Made by a program: the position numbers and the translations under genes
In this document: positions 18,310-29,577 of the stretch, piece by piece
Position numbering within the stretch: the stretch's first letter is position 1
Layout: each line of letters starts with the position of its first letter
Notes under the pieces: model-generated
Database searches by the model: none
What the model was told of the DNA's origin: nothing
Seen by the model: only the letters and a program-made list of their open reading frames with translations
Origin: Pelotomaculum thermopropionicum SI
Lineage (GTDB): Bacteria; Bacillota; Desulfotomaculia; Desulfotomaculales; Pelotomaculaceae
NCBI GenBank assembly: GCA_000010565.1
Contig: AP009389.1
Coordinates: forward strand, 868,001 to 932,000
Length of the DNA stretch: 64,000 nt
Direction: 5' to 3'

Positions 18310-18365
18310 AAACCCCTCCTTCCGGGCATAAAATCTTAAGAGCCGACCCCGGAAGGAGGGGTTTT
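18310..18365 (+). promoter_or_regulatory. 17-bp perfect hairpin that buries the spoIIP ribosome-binding site
   Basis: Bases 18310-18326 and 18348-18364 are perfect reverse complements (17 bp) with a 21-nt loop. The right arm contains GGAAGGAGGGG, the only good SD for spoIIP, and the ATG begins 3 nt after the stem. TTTT at its 3' edge means it can also act as an intrinsic terminator for the upstream gene. On read-through transcripts the spoIIP SD would be locked, while a transcript starting inside the loop would free it. The structure is seen; regulation is inferred. Confidence 0.8.
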
Positions 18366-18366
18366 C

Positions 18367-19449
18367 ATGTACCCTGCTCCCGCTTGCCGCACCCGCAAGA
18401 TACACTCTTCTGCCGTGCGCTTTTCCGTAACGGCCGCGCTGGTTCTGGCCGCCCTGCTCTTTTTGGTGAAAAATCTTTTTGTAGCGGATGTCAGCTCTCT
18501 TTATAACGACATTCTCGGCGCCGTACCCGGCGGAATTGTTTCACGCTGTCAGAAGGATCCCCTGAAAATCCTCAAAACGGCAATGCCGATGCTCGACTGG
18601 GGTACTTTTGAAGGAGATAAGGCGGGACGGACTTTTGGGCAGGCCCTTCTCGATCTGGCCGGATCCGCCGCAAGGGTGAGCCTGCGCGGCCCGGCCGCCA
18701 TTTTACAGTCGCAGGTGCCGCTGCTGGCCGCCGCGGAACCTTCCCCCGCCGTTCCGGCCGTTCGGCCGGTTGGGCCAGGCGGTGCGGACGCGGGAAGCGG
18801 GACGGTCCCCCCTGCGGGCGGCGCCCTGGTGATTATTTACAATACCCACACCGGGGAAACGTACGGCCTGACCGACGGGGTTGAAAGGCTCGACGGCAGG
18901 CGCGGCGGGGTGGTGACGGCAGCGGCTGCCCTTAAGGAAGCGCTGGAGTCCAGATACGGCATCAGGGTGGTAGCTTCGGAGCGGATTCACGACCGGGATT
19001 ACGACAATTCTTATGCCGAGTCGGAAAAGACGGTCAGGGAACTGCTGGCGGCCAATCCCGGGGCCAGGGCGGTGCTCGATATCCATCGCGACTCGGGGAA
19101 GACAAGGGCGCAGAGCGTGGTGGAAATAAACGGCCGGAAGGCGGCGCCCATTTTGTTTGTCGTTGGTTCCGGCAACAGCCGTACCTTTCCCGGCTGGCGG
19201 CAGAATTACAACTTTGCCGTCCAGCTTTCCGGCAAAATTAACGAAATGTATCCCGGCCTTTCCCTGGGCGTCAGGGTCAAGGACGGCTTTTACAACCAGT
19301 TTCTTCACCCTCATGCCGTGCTGGTGGAGATAGGCACGGCGGAAAATTCAACCGAAGAGGCGGTGCGCTCGGCAGAGTTTATGGCCGATGCCCTGGCTGC
19401 GGTGATTGCCGGGGTAAATCCGGCCCCTCCGGCCGTTCCGGAAAGATAA
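18367..19449 (+). CDS. spoIIP: Stage II sporulation protein P (peptidoglycan hydrolase)
   Basis: SpoIIP is the amidase/endopeptidase of the DMP engulfment complex, which degrades septal peptidoglycan during sporulation. Length is 360 residues. An N-terminal membrane anchor (ALVLAALLFLVKNLF, about residues 24-38) is followed by a variable linker, including a Pro/Ala/Gly-rich stretch near 120-145. The catalytic domain contains IIYNTHTGETY, AVLDIHRDSG and LVEIGTAENS, the last giving the conserved glutamate. The start at ATG 18367 is fixed by GGAGGGG inside the hairpin arm. Neighbours match Bacillus (rpsT, gpr, spoIIP, yqxA, lepA), except that gpr is absent here. Confidence 0.94.
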   Translation: MYPAPACRTRKIHSSAVRFSVTAALVLAALLFLVKNLFVADVSSLYNDILGAVPGGIVSRCQKDPLKILKTAMPMLDWGTFEGDKAGRTFGQALLDLAGSAARVSLRGPAAILQSQVPLLAAAEPSPAVPAVRPVGPGGADAGSGTVPPAGGALVIIYNTHTGETYGLTDGVERLDGRRGGVVTAAAALKEALESRYGIRVVASERIHDRDYDNSYAESEKTVRELLAANPGARAVLDIHRDSGKTRAQSVVEINGRKAAPILFVVGSGNSRTFPGWRQNYNFAVQLSGKINEMYPGLSLGVRVKDGFYNQFLHPHAVLVEIGTAENSTEEAVRSAEFMADALAAVIAGVNPAPPAVPER

Positions 19450-19574
19450 TAGAGTTTTAAGGGCCTAAGGGGCAAATAGAAGTTTTATCCGCCGGCGGCG
19501 TATAAACCCCCCTGTTTTTTTCAATAATTATTAACAGCAAAAAAACAATAAAACCGGAGTGATCCTGAGGAAAA

Positions 19575-19910
19575 ATGAAATACAGGCTAACCCTGCTTTT
19601 TTTTATGCTGGCCGTTTGGGCCGGCTTTTCGGCGGTGCTGGCGGGATTCAACCAGATGGTCTGCCCGGCGGAACCGGTTAGCGCCTTTAGCATTGAAAGA
19701 TGCGGGGAAGAGACGTACCGCATTGAATTTCTGGGGGAAGAGTTCAGGGTGGCACTCCCTGCCGGCGCTGCCAGGGAGATTCTGGCCAGGGCGGCGGCCA
19801 TGGTATCCGGGGCCTTCAGCCATGCCGCCGGGAAGATTGAACGGATGCCGTTCAAACGGCTCCTTCCGGCGGCCGGCGGCGGGGCGCAGGCAATTGATGA
19901 GCGCCTTTGA
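19575..19910 (+). CDS. Small membrane-anchored protein at the yqxA position
   Basis: A 111-residue protein with one N-terminal hydrophobic segment (LTLLFFMLAVWAGFSAVLAGF, about residues 5-25, possibly a signal anchor) and a soluble tail. ATG 19575 follows CTGAGGAAAA. It occupies the place of Bacillus yqxA (DUF3679) between spoIIP and lepA and has the same size and topology, but I cannot show sequence homology. The likely location is the membrane with the tail outside. Function unknown; a sporulation role is only suggested by position. Confidence 0.7.
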   Translation: MKYRLTLLFFMLAVWAGFSAVLAGFNQMVCPAEPVSAFSIERCGEETYRIEFLGEEFRVALPAGAAREILARAAAMVSGAFSHAAGKIERMPFKRLLPAAGGGAQAIDERL

Positions 19911-19963
19911 CAATGATATAATTATATAGTTGTTTCATGTAACCAAGGAGGATTGACCCCGAA

Positions 19964-21772
19964 ATGGAGTGGGACAAGGACAGAATCCGCAACTTCTGCA
20001 TTATCGCCCACATAGACCACGGGAAGTCGACCCTGGCCGACAGGCTTTTGGAGTATACCGGCGCTTTAACCGGCCGGGAGATGACCGAGCAGGTGCTCGA
20101 TCAGATGGACCTGGAGCGCGAGCGGGGCATTACCATTAAGATGCAGGCCGTCCGCCTGAATTACCGGGCCAGGGACGGCCGCGACTATCAGTTGAATCTG
20201 ATCGACACCCCGGGGCACGTGGACTTTTCCTACGAGGTTTCGCGCAGCCTGGCGGCCTGCGAGGGTGCCCTGCTGGTTGTGGACGCGGCCCAGGGAATAG
20301 AGGCCCAGACGCTGGCCAATGTCTATCTTGCCCTGGAGCACAACCTTGAAATCATTCCGGTTATAAATAAAATCGACCTGCCCAGCGCCGACCCGGAGAG
20401 GGTAAAGAAAGAAATTGAGGATGTAATTGGCCTGGATGCCTCAGAGGCGGTGCTTGCCTCGGCCAAAAGCGGCGCTGGCGTTGAGGAGATACTGGAGCGG
20501 ATCGTGACCAGAATCCCGCCACCCGGCGGACAAACCGGGGCTCCTTTGCGGGCGCTTATTTTTGATTCCCATTACGATCCCTACAAAGGCGTTGTGTGCT
20601 ACGTTCGCGTGGTGGACGGCAGCGTGTCGAACGGCATGCAGATTAAGATGATGGCCACGGGCAGGGAATTTGAGGTCAGCGAAGTGGGCATCTTTAAGCC
20701 CTACCTTGCCTCCGTTGGCGAACTGCGCACCGGCGAGGTGGGCTTCATTACCGCCGGCATTAAAAACGTCAAGGACAGCCGGGTGGGCGACACCATTACC
20801 GAGGCCGGGCGGCCCGCTCCGGTTCCCCTGCCCGGCTACCGCAAGGCGACTCCAATGGTCTTTTGCGGGCTGTACCCGGTGGAGGCGGGGGAATACGAAG
20901 CCTTGAAGGACGCCCTGGCAAAGCTCAAGCTGAACGACGCTTCCCTGACCTACGAGCCGGAGACTTCCGAGGCGCTTGGATTCGGCTTCCGCTGCGGCTT
21001 TCTGGGACTTTTGCACATGGAAATCATCCAGGAGCGGCTTGAGCGCGAATACGGGCTGAACCTGATCACCACAGCCCCAAACGTTGTTTACAGGGTTAAA
21101 ACCACCGCCGGGGAGACAATCGAGATCGAGAACCCGAGCAAGCTTCCGCCGCCCGGAAAGATCGAGTTTATCGAGGAGCCTTTTGTCAGGGCCGTTATCA
21201 TGGCCCCTAAAGACTATATCGGCCCGGTAATGGAGCTCTGCCAGGAGCGGCGGGGGGTCTTTACCAATATGGAGTATATCAGCGTCAACCGGGTTATGCT
21301 TAATTACGCCCTGCCCCTGAGCGAAATAATATACGATTTTTTCGATCAATTAAAATCGCGAACGAAGGGCTACGCTTCCCTGGATTACGAGCTGGACGGG
21401 TACAGGCAGTCGGATCTGGTCAAGCTCGACGTTCTCATTGCCGGGGAAGTGCTGGACGCCCTCTCCGTTATCGTGCACAGGGATAAGGCGTACCAGAGGG
21501 GCCGCCATCTGGTTGAAAAGCTGCGCGGCCTGATTCCCCGCCACCTTTTTGAAATACCCATCCAGGCTGCCGTCGGCAACCGGATCATAGCCAGAGAGAC
21601 GGTGAAGGCGATACGCAAGGACGTGCTGGCCAAATGCTACGGCGGCGATGTTACCCGCAAGCGGAAGCTTCTGGAGAAGCAAAAGGCAGGCAAAAAGAGG
21701 ATGAAGCAGGTGGGCAGGGTGGAGATTCCGCAGGAGGCTTTTATGGCCGTCTTAAGCGTGGGGGATAAATAG
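19964..21772 (+). CDS. lepA: Elongation factor 4 (back-translocating GTPase LepA)
   Basis: A 602-residue ribosome-associated translational GTPase. The G motifs are complete: G1 [10 protein letters not shown]2 around RERGITIK, G3 DTPGHVDF, G4 NKIDLP and G5 ASAKSGAG. The LepA-specific C-terminal domain ends with the conserved lysine-rich region ([20 protein letters not shown]). ATG 19964 lies 12 nt after AAGGAGG. hemW follows after 2 nt, so the two are co-transcribed as in Bacillus. Confidence 0.97.
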   Translation: MEWDKDRIRNFCIIAHIDHGKSTLADRLLEYTGALTGREMTEQVLDQMDLERERGITIKMQAVRLNYRARDGRDYQLNLIDTPGHVDFSYEVSRSLAACEGALLVVDAAQGIEAQTLANVYLALEHNLEIIPVINKIDLPSADPERVKKEIEDVIGLDASEAVLASAKSGAGVEEILERIVTRIPPPGGQTGAPLRALIFDSHYDPYKGVVCYVRVVDGSVSNGMQIKMMATGREFEVSEVGIFKPYLASVGELRTGEVGFITAGIKNVKDSRVGDTITEAGRPAPVPLPGYRKATPMVFCGLYPVEAGEYEALKDALAKLKLNDASLTYEPETSEALGFGFRCGFLGLLHMEIIQERLEREYGLNLITTAPNVVYRVKTTAGETIEIENPSKLPPPGKIEFIEEPFVRAVIMAPKDYIGPVMELCQERRGVFTNMEYISVNRVMLNYALPLSEIIYDFFDQLKSRTKGYASLDYELDGYRQSDLVKLDVLIAGEVLDALSVIVHRDKAYQRGRHLVEKLRGLIPRHLFEIPIQAAVGNRIIARETVKAIRKDVLAKCYGGDVTRKRKLLEKQKAGKKRMKQVGRVEIPQEAFMAVLSVGDK

Positions 21773-21774
21773 AG

Positions 21775-22911
21775 ATGGCCATCGGCCTTTATGTGCACGT
21801 TCCCTTTTGCGTAAAAAAGTGTCTGTATTGCGGCTTCGTTTCTTTCCGCCTGGACCGCGAGGCTGCCGGATTATATCTGAACGCCCTGCTCAGGGAAATC
21901 GAACTGTACGGGGCGGCCCTGTGCGGGAGCGAAAAAGAGGTATCCAGCCTTTTTATCGGCGGGGGGACGCCCACCTGCCTGCCGGGGGACGGTTTGATAA
22001 AGATTCTGCAGGCCTTAAAGGTCCATTTCCGCCTGCTGCCGGAATGCGAAGTGACTGTGGAGGCCAACCCGGGAACGGTTACCCTCGGCGGCCTTAGCGT
22101 CTTGCGGGAGGCGGGGGTGAACCGCCTCAGCCTGGGCGTTCAGTCCTTTCAGGACAGGCTTTTGAAAGTGCTTGGCCGCGCGCACGGCAGCGGGGAAGCA
22201 GAAAAAGCGGTGCGCCTGGCCAGGCAGGCCGGCTTTGCCAACCTGAACCTGGATTTCATTTTCGGCATTCCCGGCCAGACCGCGGCGGAATGGCTGGAAA
22301 CTCTTGAAAAGGCCGTGGAGCTGGCTCCGGAGCATATTGCCGTTTACGGGCTTCAACTGGAAGAGGGCACTCCTTTAGAGCGGGCCGTGGCCGGGGGCGG
22401 GCTGGAGCCCTGCCCCGAAGAACTGGAACTGTTCATGTACCGCACGGCCGTTGAATATTTAAAGAAGCACGGCTACATTCATTACGAAATTTCAAATTTT
22501 GCCCGGCCTGGCCGGGAGTGCCTGCACAACCTGGGTTACTGGCTTAACCGCCCGTACCTGGGTCTGGGCCCCGCCGCCCATTCCTGCTTTAGAGGCGAGC
22601 GGTTTGCCAACGAGCCTTCGCTGGAAAGGTATTGCCGGTTGCTTTCCCAGGGGGTTTTCCCGGTCCAGGAAAGGCACGCCCTTTCCCTTGCAGAGGAAAT
22701 GGCCGAGACCATGTTTCTGGGCTTGAGGCTGATTCGGGGGGTCGATTTGGAGGGGTTCCGGAGCCGTTTCGGCAGGCGGGCGGAGGAGGTTTACCGTAAT
22801 GAAATTGCCCGGCTTACAGGCGCCGGCCTGGTGAAACTGGACGGAAGGTTTCTGGCGCTTACCGGAAAGGGGCTGCCGGTTGCCAATATCGTATTTTCCG
22901 AGTTTGTATGA
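21775..22911 (+). CDS. hemW: Heme chaperone / radical SAM protein HemW
   Basis: A radical SAM protein of 378 residues, formerly annotated as a coproporphyrinogen III oxidase-like protein. The cluster motif CVKKCLYCGF begins at about residue 12 (CxxxCxxC; HemW lacks the extra cysteine typical of HemN). GGGTPTCLP and the C-terminal HemN_C-like winged-helix domain are present. HemW delivers heme to respiratory proteins. It is directly coupled to lepA and precedes the heat-shock operon, exactly as in Bacillus. Confidence 0.94.
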   Translation: MAIGLYVHVPFCVKKCLYCGFVSFRLDREAAGLYLNALLREIELYGAALCGSEKEVSSLFIGGGTPTCLPGDGLIKILQALKVHFRLLPECEVTVEANPGTVTLGGLSVLREAGVNRLSLGVQSFQDRLLKVLGRAHGSGEAEKAVRLARQAGFANLNLDFIFGIPGQTAAEWLETLEKAVELAPEHIAVYGLQLEEGTPLERAVAGGGLEPCPEELELFMYRTAVEYLKKHGYIHYEISNFARPGRECLHNLGYWLNRPYLGLGPAAHSCFRGERFANEPSLERYCRLLSQGVFPVQERHALSLAEEMAETMFLGLRLIRGVDLEGFRSRFGRRAEEVYRNEIARLTGAGLVKLDGRFLALTGKGLPVANIVFSEFV

Positions 22912-22981
22912 TGCAATAACGGTGCTTAAAAGCGGCGTAACCAGATTTAGTCAATTTATTGAATCCTTTTCCTCTATTCCC

Positions 22982-23011
22982 TTGACAAATGTATGAGAGT
23001 GGTGCTATTTT
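22982..23011 (+). promoter_or_regulatory. SigA-type promoter of the hrcA operon
   Basis: TTGACA at 22982-22987 and TATTTT at 23006-23011 are separated by 18 bp. The CIRCE operator starts 15 bp downstream, where bound HrcA would block initiation. Confidence 0.7.
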
Positions 23012-23026
23012 TTATTTAGTAGGTTT

Positions 23027-23053
23027 TTAGCACTCAGCAACTTAGAGTGCTAA
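23027..23053 (+). promoter_or_regulatory. CIRCE operator (HrcA-binding inverted repeat)
   Basis: TTAGCACTC, a 9-nt spacer and GAGTGCTAA make a perfect match to the CIRCE consensus between promoter and hrcA start. HrcA binds it and represses the heat-shock operon, so it should govern hrcA, the chaperonin, grpE and dnaK. Confidence 0.97.
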
Positions 23054-23071
23054 CAAGAAGGGGGGTCCGGC

Positions 23072-24118
23072 ATGAAATTAGATGACCGCAAGCAAAAAGT
23101 GCTTCTGGCAATTGTTCACGATTACATTGCCACTGCCGAACCGGTCGGTTCCCGGACCATTGCAAAGAAATACAAGCTCGGTGTCAGCCCCGCCACCATC
23201 CGGAACGAGATGGCGGACCTGGAGGAAATGGGATACATCGAACAGCCGCACACTTCTGCAGGCCGCATTCCCTCCGAGCGGGGCTACCGTTACTACGTGG
23301 ACTACCTGATGAAAAGGCAGGAGCTGTCCAGGGAAGAAGAGGAACTGATCCGCCGGGAATACGAGGCTAAAGTCAGGGATGTGGGGCAGGTAATTCAAAA
23401 AACCGGCCAACTGCTTTCCCAGCTTACGAACTACACCGCCGTGGTGCTTTCACCGCAGATTGAGAGCAGCAGGTTCAAATACATCCAGCTCGTCTCGATG
23501 CACCCGTCCCAGGCCATGGTCATCGTGGTCATGGACAACGGAATCGTGCACAACAGGATGATCGAGGTCCCCGAGAGCATTACCTGCGCCGATATGGAGA
23601 CCATATCCAGGGTATTGAATGCAAAGCTCCGCGGCCTTACCATGGAGAGCATCAGGCTCACCTTAATGAAGGAGATATATTTTGAGCTTGCCAGGCACAA
23701 GCATATTCTGGACCTGGCCATGGAGTTAATCCAGGACAGCCTGCTGCATAAGGTTGAGGATAAAATTTACCTCGGCGGGGTATTTAATATGTTAAACCAG
23801 CCTGAGTTTCACGACGTGGAAAAGGTTAAAACCCTGCTGGGGATTTTGGAACAGGAAAAGCTGCTGCGCGACCTGATTACCAGCGGGGGGAGCGAAGAAG
23901 GCGTAACCGTCCGCATCGGAGGCGAAATCATGCATGAAGATATCAGGGAATGCAGCATGGTGACCGCCCCCTATTCCGTATGCGGCCGCAAGATAGGCTC
24001 TCTCGGAGTGCTGGGGCCGACAAGGATGGAGTACGCCAAAGTGGTCAGCGTGGTAGACTTCATGACGAAAAATCTTTCCCAGGTCCTGGAGCGCATCGTC
24101 AGGGGCACGGGAAGGTGA
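23072..24118 (+). CDS. hrcA: Heat-inducible transcription repressor HrcA
   Basis: A 348-residue repressor of class I heat-shock genes. The N-terminal winged helix (LDDRKQKVLLAIVHDYI, SPATIRNEMADLEEMGYIEQPHTSAGR split over residues 7-70) is followed by the GAF-like and insertion domains of the family. ATG 23072 follows AAGGGGGG. The perfect CIRCE element upstream shows autoregulation. The chaperonin gene starts 13 nt after its stop. Confidence 0.97.
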   Translation: MKLDDRKQKVLLAIVHDYIATAEPVGSRTIAKKYKLGVSPATIRNEMADLEEMGYIEQPHTSAGRIPSERGYRYYVDYLMKRQELSREEEELIRREYEAKVRDVGQVIQKTGQLLSQLTNYTAVVLSPQIESSRFKYIQLVSMHPSQAMVIVVMDNGIVHNRMIEVPESITCADMETISRVLNAKLRGLTMESIRLTLMKEIYFELARHKHILDLAMELIQDSLLHKVEDKIYLGGVFNMLNQPEFHDVEKVKTLLGILEQEKLLRDLITSGGSEEGVTVRIGGEIMHEDIRECSMVTAPYSVCGRKIGSLGVLGPTRMEYAKVVSVVDFMTKNLSQVLERIVRGTGR

Positions 24119-24131
24119 GGAGGAACCTTAA

Positions 24132-25694
24132 TTGAGCTTGAAGAGGGAAGCAACGTCCGGCTCCGAGGTGGATGAGAGGCTGGCCGCCTTAATGACCAAC
24201 TCCAACGCCATCAGGGCCATAGCCAGCGCGGTGGAAGGCACTTTAGGGCCCAAAGGGCTTGATACCATGCTGGTGGATAAATTCGGCGAAGTGGTGATCA
24301 CCAACGACGGCGTTACCATTCTAACCATGATGGAGGCCAACCACCCTGCCGCCAGGATGCTGATAAACATAGCCAAAGCACAGCAGGAGGAAATCGGCGA
24401 CGGCACCACCACGGCCACCGTAATGGCCAGCGCGCTGGTCAGTTCCGGCGTTGAGCAGGTGGCCAGGGGGGTGCCGGTAGCGCGGGTAATTGAGGGTTTG
24501 CGGGTAGGCTTGAAAAAAGCGTTGGAAGCCATGCGCGCCCAGGCCCGCCCGGTTAAGGGACTGGATGACCCGTTGATCCGGCAGGTTGCCCTGGTGGCCG
24601 GCCGCGATCACGAAGATATAGCCGACCTGGTAGTAAAGGCGGCATTATTAATTGGTGAAGAGAAGTTAAAGGACACTTCCTTTAAGTTTTCTGAAACGGT
24701 GGTTGCCGAAGAAGGCGCCGAAAACCAGGTCTTCATGGGCGTCATTATCAATAAGGAGCGGATGAACCGCCAGATGCCAAAGGAATTGGAGCAGGTGAAG
24801 GTCCTGGTTATCGACGACGCCCTTGAACCGGAGGAAATCGACGACGAGGCCCTGAGCACCGAGGCCGGCTTTACGCGCTACCTCCAGCTTCAGGCGGAGT
24901 TTAAGGAAAATATAAGGAAAATAGCCACCCTGGGAGTGGGGCTGGTGCTGGTTGACCGCGGGGTTGACGATGCGGCCGAGGAACTGCTGACCGATGCCGG
25001 GGTGATGGTGGTTCAGAGGGTGGCAAACAAAGAGCTGCGCAAGGCCGCCGAGCATACCGGGGCCAGGATGATCAAGCGCACCGGCCTGAAAAAGGGCCCG
25101 GATGAGCTTGAAAAGTACCTGGGGCACGCCGGCAGGGTCTATAACGATGAAAAGCTCGAACAGGTCTGGATCCAGGGCGGCGGGGGCAAGCCCATGGCCA
25201 CCGTTCTGGTGGGTGCCGCTACATCTGAGGTGGTGGGGGAGCGGGAGCGCATTGCCAAGGACGCCGCCTCGTCGGTTCAGGCGGCAGTGAGGGGCGGGGT
25301 GGTGCCCGGGGGCGGTTCCCTGGAGCTGGCCGTAGCCCGCGAGGTGGAAAAGGTTAGAGCCGGTATTCGCGGCATGGCCGCTTACGGGGTGGACTGCGTG
25401 GCGGAAGCCTTGAAGCGCCCCATGTCCCAGATTGTTGCCAACGCCGGGTTTAACCCCCTCGAAAAACTGGGCGATGTTATTGCGGCCCAGGCGGAGACGG
25501 GAAAGATCTCCCTGGCCATAGACTGCGACAGCGGGCAGGTGGCCGATATGTACGAAATGGGGATAGTCGATCCGGCTGACGTAAAGCTCTACGCCCTTAA
25601 AGCAGCCGGGGAGGTGGCCGAGGCAATACTAAGGATAGACACGATTATCAAGAAGCGGGAGGAGAAAGAAACTCAGGCCAAGGACGCCGGTTAG
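24132..25694 (+). CDS. Group III (archaeal-type) chaperonin
   Basis: A 520-residue ring chaperonin that resembles archaeal thermosome/CCT subunits rather than GroEL. ATP-site motifs are present: [42 protein letters not shown] and a C-terminal [16 protein letters not shown]. No separate GroES is needed in this class, because a built-in lid closes the cavity. TTG 24132 follows GGTGAGGAGG and is the only start that keeps the family N-terminus. Bacterial group III chaperonins inside the hrcA-grpE-dnaK operon were described in Carboxydothermus and relatives. Here the gene is under CIRCE control. A canonical groESL may exist elsewhere in the genome. Confidence 0.94.
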   Translation: MSLKREATSGSEVDERLAALMTNSNAIRAIASAVEGTLGPKGLDTMLVDKFGEVVITNDGVTILTMMEANHPAARMLINIAKAQQEEIGDGTTTATVMASALVSSGVEQVARGVPVARVIEGLRVGLKKALEAMRAQARPVKGLDDPLIRQVALVAGRDHEDIADLVVKAALLIGEEKLKDTSFKFSETVVAEEGAENQVFMGVIINKERMNRQMPKELEQVKVLVIDDALEPEEIDDEALSTEAGFTRYLQLQAEFKENIRKIATLGVGLVLVDRGVDDAAEELLTDAGVMVVQRVANKELRKAAEHTGARMIKRTGLKKGPDELEKYLGHAGRVYNDEKLEQVWIQGGGGKPMATVLVGAATSEVVGERERIAKDAASSVQAAVRGGVVPGGGSLELAVAREVEKVRAGIRGMAAYGVDCVAEALKRPMSQIVANAGFNPLEKLGDVIAAQAETGKISLAIDCDSGQVADMYEMGIVDPADVKLYALKAAGEVAEAILRIDTIIKKREEKETQAKDAG

Positions 25695-25716
25695 GCCTTT
25701 TGCGAGGTGATGATGT

Positions 25717-26337
25717 GTGAGCGGCGACGAAATGAAAAATGCAGAAATTAAAAACGATAAAGAAAAAATAAATATAAACGGAACTCCGGAGACCCCTGAG
25801 GCAAAGAAAGGCGCAGAAGGCGGTGCCGGGGACGGTGAGGGAACGCTGCCGGCCGAAGAGGCCGATCCGGGCGTGCTGCAGAAGCTGCTTTCGGAGCAGA
25901 CGGCCAGAGCGGATGATTATTACAACCGCCTGGTCAGGCTGCAGGCCGATTTTGAGAATTTCAGGCGGCGTACCCGCCAGGATATGGAGAATTTCTACAA
26001 GTACGCGTCCGAACAGTTAATCCGCGCCCTTCTTCCGGTGCTTGACAACTTCGAACGGGCCCTTGCGGCGGAGGGGGATACCATTGACAGTTTTAAAGCC
26101 GGGGTGGAGATGATTTACAGGCAGTTGCTCGACGTGCTGGCCGCGGAAGGGCTGGCGGCAATTCCGGCCTGCGGCGAGCAGTTCGACCCGGTCAGGCACG
26201 AGGCGGTGCTCCAGGAGGAGTCCGGCGATTACCCCGATAACACTGTAATTGAAGAGCTCCGGCGCGGATACTTTTTAAAGGATAAAGTAATCCGTCCTTC
26301 TATGGTTAAGGTTGCCAGGACATCTCAGAATAAATGA
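25717..26337 (+). CDS. grpE: Nucleotide exchange factor GrpE
   Basis: A 206-residue exchange factor that releases ADP from DnaK. The acidic, low-complexity N-terminus (about 55 residues) is followed by the long coiled coil (RADDYYNRLVRLQADFENFRRR split over residues 66-88) and the beta domain with RHEAVLQEE and a late VIRPSMVKVA. GTG 25717 has AGGTGAT 5-6 nt upstream; ATG 25732 is a weaker alternative. It lies between the chaperonin and dnaK in the heat-shock operon. Confidence 0.95.
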   Translation: MSGDEMKNAEIKNDKEKININGTPETPEAKKGAEGGAGDGEGTLPAEEADPGVLQKLLSEQTARADDYYNRLVRLQADFENFRRRTRQDMENFYKYASEQLIRALLPVLDNFERALAAEGDTIDSFKAGVEMIYRQLLDVLAAEGLAAIPACGEQFDPVRHEAVLQEESGDYPDNTVIEELRRGYFLKDKVIRPSMVKVARTSQNK

Positions 26338-26362
26338 AAAAATATATTATAACGGGAGGTAG

Positions 26363-28198
<1,836 letters not shown>

Positions 28199-28360
28199 TA
28201 AAAAATGGTTTGGATTGCGGCCGGATAAAATGGTATAATTCGCCCCCCTGTTTCTACACCTTTTCTTTAAAGTATGATATTATTATATAGTGCGAAAGAG
28301 TGTGTTAAACAAAAGCCGTATTTACGGTACTTGTTTTAGGTGCTCTTTGTGAACCTGTTG

Positions 28361-28390
28361 AGGGGAATCCAGGGTTCCCCTTTGCTTTGT
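28361..28390 (+). terminator. Short hairpin between dnaK and dnaJ
   Basis: AGGGGAA (28361-28367) pairs with TTCCCCT (28375-28381) around a 7-nt loop, followed by a T-rich stretch (TTGCTTTGTTTT). It looks like a weak intrinsic terminator or attenuator placed 20-30 nt before the dnaJ SD. It would lower dnaJ expression relative to dnaK, or act as an RNA-processing stem. Confidence 0.45.
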
Positions 28391-28414
28391 TTTAGTTTAC
28401 AAGGTGGTGGACAG

Positions 28415-29560
28415 ATGGCTAAACGCGACTACTATGAGGTGCTTGGCGTATCCCGGAATGCTTCGGCAGAAGAAATAAAGAAGGCCTACCGCAGGCTGGC
28501 GCGCCAGTATCACCCGGATGCCAATCCGGATGATAAGGACGCCGAGGCCAAGTTTAAGGAAATCAGCGAGGCGTACATGGTTTTAAGCGATCCGGAGAAA
28601 AGGGCCAATTACGACCGTTTCGGCCATGCCGGGGTAAACGGTCAGGGCTTTGGAGGATTTGAAGGTTTCGGCGGGTTTGGCGGTTTCGCTGATTTCGGCG
28701 GTTTGGGCGACATTTTCGATATGTTTTTCGGGAGCGGCGGCCGCCGCCGCGCGGGCCCGGAAAGGGGCGCCGACATCAGGATGGAGCTGGAACTCACCTT
28801 GAATGAGGCCGCCTTCGGGCTGGAGCGCGAGATTAAGGTGCCCCGCGTCGAGATATGCGGCACCTGCGGCGGCAGTGGGGCGGCAGCCGGCACCAAACCC
28901 AGGACCTGCCCGGCGTGCGGCGGTACGGGGCAGGTGCAGTACGCCCAAAGCACGCCGTTTGGCCGTATTGTCCAGTCCCGCACCTGCGATCGCTGCCGAG
29001 GCGCCGGGCAGTTTATCGAAAAGCCCTGCCCCACCTGCCGGGGTACCGGCCAGGTGCGCAGAACGCGCAGCATCAAGGTCAAGGTGCCGCCCGGGGTTGA
29101 CAGCGGCAGCCGCCTCCGCCTTGCCGGCGAAGGCGAGGCCGGTACAAGAGGAGGGCCGCCGGGCGACCTTTACGTGTACATTCAGGTCAAGCCGCACCCG
29201 GTTTTTGCGCGCGATGGCGATGATATAATATGCGAAGTCCCCGTTTCTTTTGTGCAGGCCGCCCTGGGCGACGAACTGGAGGTGCCCACCCTGGAGGGAA
29301 GCACCAGGCTGAGAATTCCCGAGGGAACGCAGACGGGTACGGTTTTCCGGCTGAGAGGGAAGGGTGTGCCGCGCCTTGACGGTTTTGGCCGGGGCGATCA
29401 GCATGTCAGGATAAAAGTGGTAACTCCGACAAAGTTGAGCGAGAAGCAAAAAGCCCTGTTGAGGGAATTTGCCCGCCTGGACGGGGAAAGCAGGCATGGC
29501 TTCGGTTCGGGCGGCGAAAAAAGTTTTTTCGAGAAAATGAAAGACGCCTTTATGGGTTAA
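28415..29560 (+). CDS. dnaJ: Molecular chaperone DnaJ (Hsp40)
   Basis: A 381-residue type I J-protein that stimulates DnaK ATPase. The J domain starts at [15 protein letters not shown] and contains the HPD tripeptide (QYHPDANPD). A Gly/Phe-rich region follows (about 75-110), then four CxxCxGxG zinc repeats ([32 protein letters not shown]), and the C-terminal substrate domains. ATG 28415, with AAGGTGG upstream, is the right start; the frame remains open to 28340 but that extension is not DnaJ-like. Confidence 0.97.
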   Translation: MAKRDYYEVLGVSRNASAEEIKKAYRRLARQYHPDANPDDKDAEAKFKEISEAYMVLSDPEKRANYDRFGHAGVNGQGFGGFEGFGGFGGFADFGGLGDIFDMFFGSGGRRRAGPERGADIRMELELTLNEAAFGLEREIKVPRVEICGTCGGSGAAAGTKPRTCPACGGTGQVQYAQSTPFGRIVQSRTCDRCRGAGQFIEKPCPTCRGTGQVRRTRSIKVKVPPGVDSGSRLRLAGEGEAGTRGGPPGDLYVYIQVKPHPVFARDGDDIICEVPVSFVQAALGDELEVPTLEGSTRLRIPEGTQTGTVFRLRGKGVPRLDGFGRGDQHVRIKVVTPTKLSEKQKALLREFARLDGESRHGFGSGGEKSFFEKMKDAFMG

Positions 29561-29577
29561 GAAGGTGACCTGGTTAA

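Noticed and set aside
20441-21349. Long minus-strand open frame opposite lepA
   Set aside because: It lies entirely within lepA and has no family motif; it results from high GC at third positions.
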